Of a stretch of DNA of 64,000 nt, positions 56,919-64,000 are shown piece after piece. The first letter of the stretch is position 1; the number at the start of each line of letters is the position of its first letter. Below the pieces are notes generated by a model. That model searched no databases. It was given only the letters and a program-made list of their open reading frames with translations, and was not told the origin of the DNA. Origin of the DNA: Oenanthe sinensis. Taxonomy: Eukaryota > Streptophyta > Magnoliopsida > Apiales > Apiaceae. The position numbers were made by a program, and so were the translations under genes. The stretch lies in the NCBI GenBank assembly GCA_028671895.1, contig CM053796.1:32734860-32798859 (forward strand), in the 5' to 3' direction.

Positions 56919-57950
56919 CTACCTATTCTGTTGTTGTTGATGATTTGCCTGGTCATATCTTTCTTTTCTTTCTCTTTCCTCCCTTGCCTTGTTTTCTTCA
57001 ATAATCTCTAGAATTTGTTGTCTGACCATGACTTCTTCAATTAATATAGCATCCTTTAACATGTCAACAGTAATCTTGAGATATTGCATATAATAGTCTT
57101 GAATAAACTTCATTCTGATTTTAGTTGTGGCTCAACTTCTCAGTTTAAATTCAATTCTATCAGGATCCTTGAACACCCTGCACTTTCCCTGCCTTCTTAA
57201 TTCTTCAGACAACTTTTCTATTCTTTCCTCCTCTTTCCTCTTCTTGACAACCATATCCTCTATATATTTGTCTTTGTCAACCTTTTTCTGATATTTCTTT
57301 GCCAGGTACTGAGCCATTTCCATCATCTTTAATTTATCAATCATGCTTCTCTTGTCAAATAAGCTGATCACTCTTCTAATATCATGAGTGGTAGCATTAG
57401 AGTTATCATGATGGAAACCTCTTTCCTCTCCATCAACAGTTGTAACAAACATTCTTTTGTCCCTGATTTCAACCTTGACAATTCTGTTGACCTTCCACTG
57501 TTTGATCATTCTTTTATCAACCTCTGCAATTTCTTGGATAGGCTTAACTTGTAGACCTTTATCAGGAACAATGAGTTGCTTCCTCCACTTAGGACATCTA
57601 ACTAGCAATGCGCTAGTAGAGTTCTTGAATTTAGTTGTTGTGGCAGTATTGACCTTGATCTATTGACTTGGCTTCAATTTCTTTACCTGATTTTTTCTAA
57701 TTTCCTTCCCTATTACTCCATTTGCAGTAACTTTCATAAACAGTCTTCTTGGAGATTTGAATTTAGGGGCAATAGCAGTTTCAGAAACTGTTGGAATCAA
57801 ACTAGTACCCTGAGATTTGGTAGGTGAACTAGAGTGAGGGTTCAAACCCGGAAGGGTACTGACTCTGAAAAACAAGTCATGAATAGAATCTGATATGCAT
57901 TTATATATGGATTTGTGGGGGATTGTTAGAAAATGGAAAGTTTGAGACAC
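56919..57950 (-). pseudogene. C-terminal fragment of an envelope-like ORF, second Sirevirus-like element
   Basis: Three pieces in one frame are separated by single stops: 57950-57660 (TAIAPKFKSPRRLFMKVTAN), 57608-57132 (RCPKWRKQLIVPDKGLQ, then MIDKLKMMEMAQYLAKKYQK and a charged helix) and 57113-56919 (a helical region rich in Glu/Arg ending in Gln). They lie just before the polypurine tract, as the envelope-like region does in the complete element. A Lys-rich, coiled-coil C-terminus is common to both. The upstream part of the element is missing, cut by the junction near 57900 with another LTR element. Confidence 0.6.
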
Positions 57951-58602
57951 GTTTTAGATGTGCTCTTGATGTAATTTCCGGAAACTAATGTATGGAGATT
58001 ATTATTTGATATGAGGACTTCAACTTTCTTGTTGGTTCTAAGACATTTTCTTAGTGGAATCCATAATTATATGTAGGCAAAGTTACTAGTTTGAAATGTG
58101 TTATTTCTTATATACCACATTGAAAAGAATATGAACATTGCAACTTGTTTTGCCTATATATAGAAGGCTTATGCTTGAGTTTTAAAGACAATCATCACTG
58201 TCTACCTCGCATACATTTATAAGATGCATAAGTTTTTTGGGCGAACTGAGGTGCTGGTCGTTGTTGATCTTTGTCGTGTTTGTGACCGGATTGATCTGTG
58301 TTGTTTTATCCTGAAAGCAATATTGTTGCAACCCATCACAGCGTAAGTGGGGAAATAATCTCTTCAAGAGCAGTCAAGACTTCTCTAAGGCTTGGCGACT
58401 CAGCTGTTCTGTTCTGTTCTTTCAGAGTTATAAAGCTTCTGTTTGAGTTAAGTGTTTTCACTTTTTTCTTGTTTTACGGTCTTTAATTATATATTTTTTA
58501 TTTTGCCATCTTGTTTGTTTCATTATTTGGTTAATTGCTTGTTCTTGTTAATTGTTATATAAGTGTCCCATTGTTGCGTTGTTTAGTTAAATATACCCAA
58601 CA
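57924..58602 (+). mobile_element. 3' LTR of a truncated plus-strand Copia-type element
   Basis: The 679-bp segment begins TGTTAGAAAATGG and ends ATATACCCAACA. It is preceded by a polypurine tract tttgtgggggat (57912-57923). A TATA-like ctatatatag (58152-58161) sits at a position expected for the LTR promoter. Only a few dozen bases of interior remain to the left. The end sequences fit Tork/Tnt1-like Copia LTRs. Confidence 0.65.
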
Positions 58603-58856
58603 AGTAAGTTATATGATATGCATTCCATTTCTATTACAATAATATTACAACATTCTAGTCACTTTTACGATTTGGTTTTAAGCTACTGACAACTCATGTG
58701 TACCCTGCTGTTGAATGGACTCGTGTTCGATCTTCGTCTATTCTTTCCCTTTTTGTATGGAAAGAGAGTAGAGCTTCAAGTTTTCATCGGGACCAGGTGT
58801 ACCAGTACTATTGATGAAACTTGTGCAATTAATTAACAAATATGAGAATATCCAGA

Positions 58857-59867
58857 TCAACTGCTAAAAAAATCGACGACTTTGTCCACACTCGTATCTA
58901 GCAATTGCTCTGTTTCTTTAAAACATTCACCAACAAATCGCGAAACACTTTTTCCCCCGTAAATCGTTTTCAGCATCAACACAACTTCATGCTTGTACTT
59001 AAAATCATCTAAACCCTCCACGCCTTCTTCACACAAGTCTTTTCCATTCACAATCACAGTAGGAAACCTCACCTCATGACCCGGTAGCTGTAGATAATAC
59101 GTTACATCTTTTGAACAGTTCCTCTCCTCAAATACAACATTTCCGGATGCTAGAAGTTTCTTAATCCATTTTGTCCTTCGAAGGCCATTGCTAGCATTAG
59201 TTGTGTAAAGAATTACCTTGTCCTTAGATGCCTCTCGTGTCGAGGATTTTAGTGGAACTTGCAATTTTGGGAACTTGGCATCCACTGTTTCCCGAAACAA
59301 TTTGACAACCCTTCGGATGAATGCGTCACACTGCCTGGAATTGATATACAAAGGAAACACCTTAGTATGTGGCATGAAATACAAAATAATTCAGAAAAAC
59401 TTGAAGAAACCTTACCCCTCTACATGAACTCCAAGAATGTTGCTAACTTCTATGAGAGCTTGTTTCCACTCTTCCACCTTGTCGCCGTGCCTTTTTCTAT
59501 GCTTTTCAAGTGCACTGCCATAATTCCCGAGCTGGTGTTTAAGATCTTGGGGTTTAACGTCATAAAAAATTGGTATAATAAAATAGGTAGAACTCTTCTT
59601 TTTTTCTTGAAGGATGAGCACAAGTTCATCAAGACACCACGTAGAGTAAGCATAATTTTGGGAGAATATAATTATTGCACTATAAGAGTATCTGATCCCT
59701 TCTTTTATTCTTGAATCTACTTCGTCTCCAACATGTATGTTGCTTTTGTCCATGAAAGCTACATATCCTTGGGCTTTCAGTGCCTCGTAGAGGAAGCATG
59801 TAAATTTGTCGCGTGTTTCGCCTCTAAAGCTCATGAAGACATGATAAAATGCGTCTCGTACAGACAT
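58857..59867 (-). CDS. TIR-glutaredoxin-like fusion protein, short tail (intact)
   Basis: Two exons, 59867-59416 and 59334-58857, are separated by an 81-bp GT-AG intron in phase 2 and give 309 residues. Exon 1 encodes a TIR domain very close to that of the 31583-30178 gene: FYHVFMSFRGETR, SAIIIFSQNYAYSTWCLDEL with Glu81, and FYDVKPQDLKHQLG. Exon 2 has the same linker (FIRRVVKLFRETVDAKFPKL) and glutaredoxin-like fold (KVILYTTN, VVFEERNCS, FPTVIVNGKDL, GLDDF), but the active-site position reads NASNGL with no cysteine. The tail has only one hendecad (FVGECFKETEQ) before the final helix ending DFFSS. The upstream sequence is shared with the other members. The missing NB-ARC/LRR and identical splice geometry show this is the family's normal architecture, not a chance truncation. 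Function is inferred only. Confidence 0.82.
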
Positions 59868-60100
59868 GGAGATTTAGCAAGGCCAGCCCTGAACTTTATC
59901 AAATCTATTTGTGATCACTGAGATGCAAATCGAATCAACTAATAAGCAAGCGTTGCGGAGCTTAATTATAGAATTACAAACAGTCGGGAGTGAGTTTTGA
60001 TTGTGAGCTCGATCTATCAACTAACAAGTCATTAGTTACAAGCTGTCTGTCCATATATACGAGATTTTTATAGCGCAAGACCACATAATTTAATCATTAT
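59868..60100 (-). promoter_or_regulatory. Conserved upstream block of the TIR array (copy 3)
   Basis: This is the upstream region of the gene at 59867 and closely parallels 31584-31810. Shared words include gagatgcaaatcgaatcaact, aagcaagcgttgcggagctt, attacaaac and cgatctatcaa. It is likely to contain the promoter. Confidence 0.6.
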
Positions 60101-60678
60101 TTTATGATTATAGCCACCAGTTCCCTTTCCGAGTATTTTCTTACACGCGTATTTGACTTATCCTTATTTTTTAAAACTAATTGCTGTTGTTTCTAGCTGT
60201 TTTTGAAAAGTTTAAAGCTGTTTTCCTATTTTTTACAGTATTCTTTTAGATCTCTAGATAGGTGCTATATCCATTTATTAACTAAGAGCATTTCCAAGAC
60301 ACTCATAGCACACTCCTAAATATATTATAAAATATTAAACTATTAGTAAGTTAAAATATTTTTAAGAGTATGAACTCCAATAATACTCTTTATATTCACT
60401 CTCTATTTATATTTTATTCATATTTTAAATTGAAAGATGTGTCATGTAGTGGGAACCTGTTAAAAAATTGGAGAGAATGAATATTTTAATGATATAAAAA
60501 AAGTTAAGAGTCATGTAGTGACTCCTAAAATAGAGGAGAGAGAATAGACTCTTAAGAAATTTAAGAGCCACTAAAAGTGTCTAGAAACTCTATTTTTTAT
60601 CATGCTCTCTATATTTTCACTTAGGAGCTTGTTTAGATTGGAGATGCTCTAACAGTCTTTTTCTTGCTATGCACGAAT
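60101..60678. other. Array spacer
   Basis: No gene is seen. 60290-60660 has mirrored actctt/aagagt words (gagcatttccaaga ... gagatgctctaac) and looks like a decayed MITE with ends agagcatttcc / ggagatgctct, another repeat typical of plant spacers. Confidence 0.45.
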
Positions 60679-60876
60679 GGATAATATTTTCGTTTAATTA
60701 ATTAACATGGTGTATAATTTTTCAAGAATGTTATTTTTACATTATGTGTCCGGTTAATTATTACACTCTTAAAACAAGGATAATATTTTCGTTTAATTAA
60801 TTAACATGGTGTATAATTTTTCAAGAATGTTATTTTTACATTATGTGTCCGGTTAATTATTACACTCTTAAAACAA
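60679..60876. repeat. Exact 99-bp tandem duplication
   Basis: 60679-60777 and 60778-60876 are direct copies, starting ggataatattttcgttt and ending cttaaaacaa, with no difference I can see. A diverged single copy lies at about 29375-29480. The duplication is recent and lies in spacer. Confidence 0.9.
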
Positions 60877-61319
60877 GAATTCATAATCATAAGCAAAATG
60901 TTGCGATTTAGGATTAATTTTTAAATTTTAATTGCTTAAATATAATTTAGTTTAAACAATTATTAGTTATCTTACAATCTACATGTATAATTTATTAACT
61001 AGCTCAGAGTTTGGAGAATGGTTGTGTTCTTTATTTGACAAAGGTATAGAAGGAAATGGTAAAAGTGATCAAGTGCTCAGATTAAAAACAATGGTCTACT
61101 CCATGGTCAAAAACAATGGTCTACTCCAGGTAACAAAGAATGGTCTACTCCAGGTAACAAACAATGGAAAAAGTGGTCAAGTCTGGCAGATTTGGTTTTG
61201 GTTGTGTGGGAAGAAAATAAGCAAAACGGTTAACCCTTACAGATATTTGCCACACATTGAATTTCACACTGTGTCGTGAACACTTCCACCTGATATTGAA
61301 GTTGTCCACCTATCTTTTA
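60877..61319. other. Array spacer with a short ~26-bp tandem repeat
   Basis: About 61085-61170 contains three near copies of aatggtctactcca(g/t)g followed by gtaacaaa or gtcaaaaa. An open frame of 98 codons on the plus strand spans this and is a by-product of the repeat. The right part borders the glutaredoxin-like exon of the pseudogene at 61745. Confidence 0.6.
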
Positions 61320-62629
61320 GGTTTTTTACTGATCTTGCAGTAAGGTAAAGCATATTTAGTACAGACGTAAGCTTTTGCTTGTTTTCAAAATCGTCTAAGC
61401 CATCCACCTCTTCTTCTCCACACAATCACCATAGGTAACATCACATTGTCATTACCCACCAGCTCTTCTATCTCGGGCAAATACATTGGCTCTTTCAAAC
61501 AGTTTCTTTCCTCAAATGCAACATTTTCACCTATCAGAAACTGCTTTATCAAACCATTTATGCCTGAGTCGTTAAGGCTGTAAAGAATTACCTTGTCGTT
61601 TGATGGTTCATGTCTCGGCAAGAACCATGAAGAACTACCTTGTAAAACAGAAATTTTTGGATTGGGGAGGCGGCATTCTGGGAAGTTGGCTGCCAAAGTC
61701 CCTCGAAACAATTTCACTGTGTTTTCGATGAAAGTGCTTTGTAGCCTGTAAGTAATAAACAAAACATAATAATTTGATACTTATACTCAGGTATACATCT
61801 GTACATTTACTGAACATATCACTGTAAGCCGGTAAGTACATATATGATTTCTAAACTTACTAAAAATAAAACCAAATACATAAATCATAGAACAACAATT
61901 AGACAAATTACCAGGAGTAATGCTAGAGAACCAAACAAATCTTTAAAAAACAATTCCCAAAATGATGGGGTATGATGCATATGGCAAGATGACTAGTTTT
62001 AATTGATGTGATTGATTTGAATATAAAAGGGTCCATCTCATTAATTATTCTCACAATCAATCAGAACGAGACATGTGTCATTTGAGAAATTTTTTGTAAA
62101 AGTTTTTTGATTCTCTAACATTACTCAATTACCAGTTGGATATGAACGCTATACCAAAAGTAGTACTGTATTATATAGAATGTAACATAAATTAAGCAAA
62201 AAAAAGGGATTGAAAACCTACCCCTCCACATGCTCTCCAAATATGTTTCCAACTTCTTTGAGGGCTTCTCTCCGCTTCTCCACCCTGTCGTCGTGCCTAG
62301 CCCTATGCATTTCAAGCGCAAGGCCATAATTCCCCAATTGGTGTTTAATATCTCGGATAGAAACCTCGTAAAAAATTGGTATAATAAAAAACCTAAAGCT
62401 CTTCTTGATTTTAAGGATAAGTAGAAGTTCTTCAAGACACTGAATAGAATAAGCATAATTTTGGGAGAATATAATTATGGCGCTCATGGAGTTTCTGATC
62501 CCCTCTTTGATTGATAAAAGCTACAAATCCTTCGGCTCTCAGAGTCTTGTACAAGAAACATGTAAACTTGTTGCGAGTTTCGCCTTCAAAACTCAACAAG
62601 ACATGACAAAATGAAGATTCTTTAGCCAT
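61320..62629 (-). pseudogene. TIR-glutaredoxin-like pseudogene
   Basis: The ATG at 62629 opens a TIR exon (MAKESSFCHVLLSFEGETRN, KFTCFLYKTLRAEGFVAFI). A deletion of about 43 bp right after GFVAFI then shifts the frame. The domain resumes in the next frame (IKEGIRNSMSAIIIFSQNYA, SIQCLEELLLIL, FYEVSIRDIKHQLG, EHVEG), ending at the conserved exon border (62222). After a ~476-bp intron the second exon starts at 61745 (TTACAG|G) with STFIENTVKLFRGTLAANF and continues through KVILYSLN and VAFEERNCLKEP. A ~14-bp deletion just after MVIV again shifts the frame. Both exons are broken, so this copy is dead. Its architecture confirms the two-exon family plan. Confidence 0.85.
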
Positions 62630-63167
62630 AAAGATTTAGCTCTTTTCGAACAGATTATTGGGAGGAGCTACAGATTTAAGTGAGATGAGGACAATCAGAC
62701 AGTTGATCAGTTCTATCAAGATATGTCCTAGCATAACTTGCCAAACTACTAGAAGATCTCTTCCATTCTGCCAGTGCATACAAAGAAGAGAGGACATTAG
62801 TTAATCAGCATATAATAATAATTTTGATGTAGCTTACACAAAGCTTACTACTCGTAGAAAGTCTACTATCTGTGGATATTATCACATCTAAGGCTATGTA
62901 AATTCATGTTTTCGGTTTGTTGCAGACAGTATTATTCTGTTTTAAGCTCTTAGGACTTTAACTTCTGGTTATGGATGCTATCATGCTAGGACTCAGAATT
63001 TTTACAGGTTAGGGGTATTTTCTTTCCTATACAAGTGTCTCCAACGAGGAAGTGGAGGATAAATTGTGATGTTGATAGTGTTGATTGTCTGCCCCTTAAA
63101 CTTAAGATGAAGAAACCTGCTCTTAACAAGATTGTTAATATTTACTTGTACAAGCATTGATTCACAG
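62630..63167. other. Array spacer
   Basis: Upstream DNA of the pseudogene at 62629, without the conserved block seen upstream of the other copies. No gene is recognised. Confidence 0.45.
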
Positions 63168-63333
63168 GGGCCTCATTACGATGAAGCTGCTTATGTTTGT
63201 TGCAACTTGGTGCCCATTCCGGACACTTCAATGCAGGTGGACTTAAGGGGTGGGAAGGACAATAGGACCACTCTCCCGGTAGATTCGAAGGACCCGAGGA
63301 CTACTATTTTTCATAATTTGATTGATGCTGCTG
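63168..63333 (+). other. Exon-like island of unknown origin
   Basis: A 166-bp plus-strand stretch of raised complexity is bounded by an acceptor (gattcacag) and a donor (gctg|gtatgt). It is open in one frame for 55 codons: GPHYDEAAYVCCNLVPIPDT, then SMQVDLRGGKDNRTTLPVDS and TIFHNLIDAA. It looks like an internal exon of a gene or a captured gene fragment, but I do not recognise the family and find no companion exon nearby. Confidence 0.4.
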
Positions 63334-63639
63334 GTATGTATTCAACACTTTGACAGAATTCACATTGCCAAACACACAAGATGTATACATATCATCATGA
63401 TTAGAACATATGGACGGTTCAAAACAGTCTTCAAGGCACGGATTAGCAGATAACTGATGCAAGTAAGAAGCAGTTGTTTAACTTCTTTATTTATAACTTT
63501 GAAATGAATTTAGAATTGTTGCCATTTAATTCTCACTATTCTTTTACCCTTAAAAACTTTAAATTTTAAGGTTGAAATATTGTTCCCGACTTAGATTCAC
63601 GTGATTACACTTCCTTGCATCTAATTTTTACATAAAATA
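63334..63639. other. Array spacer
   Basis: A+T-rich DNA; I see nothing in it. Confidence 0.5.
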
Positions 63640-63735
63640 TTAAAGTTAGCAAGGGATTGCACTTCTGGGTGCTTGGCAGCCAATTTTTCCCTAAAGAATT
63701 CGACAACTGTTTCAATGGAATTTCTGTGCTGCCCG
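63640..63735 (-). pseudogene. Relic of a glutaredoxin-like exon start
   Basis: On the minus strand, after a ccgggcag acceptor-like site, SIETVVEFFREKLAAKHPEV matches the beginning of exon 2 of the intact genes (IRGAVKLFREKLAAKFPEL). Similarity stops after about 30 residues. It directly abuts the tail of the next array member. Confidence 0.7.
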
Positions 63736-64000
63736 GAAATCCTTAACTTTGACAATATCCAGATCAACTCGAAAAAAATCCTTAACTTTGCCAAAACTCG
63801 TTTCTAGAAATTGCCCTGTTTCTTCAAAACATTCATCAACAGATTTTGAAATACTTTCTTCCTTGTAAATCGATTTCAGCGTCAACACAACTTGACGCTT
63901 GTACTCAGAATCATCTAAACCCTCTACTTGTTCTTCTCCACACAAGTCTTTCCCATTCACAATTAACATAGGAAACCTCCACTTGTCAAACCCCAGCAGT
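63712..64000 (-). CDS. TIR-glutaredoxin-like gene, 3' end only (runs off the window)
   Basis: The minus-strand frame enters at the window edge with LLGFDKWRFPMLIVNGKDLC, the cis-Pro/NGKDL part of the glutaredoxin-like fold. It continues with VEGLDDSEYKRQVVLTLKSI and a tail of one to two hendecads (SVDECFEETGQFLETSFGKV), then KDFF. Where the other copies stop (DFFSS), a small change abolishes the stop, and the frame runs on through RVDLDIVKVKDFRAAQKFH into the neighbouring exon relic before ending at 63712. The TIR exon and most of exon 2 lie outside the window, so I cannot say whether the gene is intact. Confidence 0.7.
   Translation of the reverse strand, partial: LLGFDKWRFPMLIVNGKDLCGEEQVEGLDDSEYKRQVVLTLKSIYKEESISKSVDECFEETGQFLETSFGKVKDFFRVDLDIVKVKDFRAAQKFH

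Noticed and set aside
58857..59867. That the TIR genes are truncated TIR-NB-LRR genes
   Set aside because: Two independent loci have the same TIR plus exon-2 layout with matching splice phase and an immediate stop after the tail, and no NB-ARC or LRR motif (P-loop, GLPL, MHD) occurs in the array.
61085..61279. 98-codon plus-strand frame spanning 60983-61279
   Set aside because: Most of it is the product of a ~26-bp tandem repeat in spacer, with no homologous protein features.

Overview
This is nuclear DNA from a flowering plant, very probably a eudicot. The genes are split by GT-AG introns. The spacers are A+T-rich and carry Helitrons, MITEs, a TRIM, a SINE and Copia/chromovirus LTR elements, and the proteins are plant families (a type III serine carboxypeptidase-like protein, plant TIR domains). 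TIR-domain families are largely missing from monocots, which favours a eudicot. I cannot name the species.

Layout. 1-10.7 kb is gene-free, A+T-rich spacer with a MITE, a Helitron and a long compound microsatellite. 10.75-19.76 kb (minus) is a nine-exon METTL21-type protein-lysine methyltransferase whose introns hold a hAT-like element, a ~720-bp foldback, a TRIM, a GC-rich repeat block and a SINE. 20.2-21.3 kb holds two Helitrons joined end to end. 21.99-25.80 kb (minus) is a nine-exon serine carboxypeptidase-like gene with an intact catalytic triad.

From 26.9 kb to the right edge lies a same-strand (minus) array of TIR genes, split by a nest of transposons. Two members are intact, at 31.58-30.18 kb and 59.87-58.86 kb. 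Each has two exons. Exon 1 is a complete plant TIR domain that keeps the catalytic glutamate. Exon 2 encodes a glutaredoxin-like domain that lacks a CxxC active site, followed by a hendecad acidic tail. There is no NB-ARC or LRR. Four other members are relics or cut by the window edge (26.9-27.4, 29.9-30.1, 61.3-62.6, 63.6-64.0 kb). I regard this TIR-(pseudo)glutaredoxin family as the most likely undescribed system here: a TIR NADase-type effector joined to a degenerate redox fold, evolving by tandem duplication, tail expansion and decay.

The nest separating the two intact genes contains a degenerate coding relic (33.6-34.6 kb), a Helitron carrying a 4.47-kb solo LTR (35.0-39.9 kb), an 11.2-kb Sirevirus-like Copia element with an envelope-like ORF and a dispersed 8-9 bp motif (40.43-51.61 kb), a long-TIR element (52.2-52.9 kb), a small single-exon gene of unknown function (54.53-53.97 kb), a truncated second Sirevirus-like element with its own LTR motif (about 55.6-57.9 kb) and a further Copia-type LTR (57.92-58.60 kb). 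Two LTR-derived leader exons, one in the solo LTR and one in the intron foldback, encode short peptides that resemble the histone H3 N-terminal tail.
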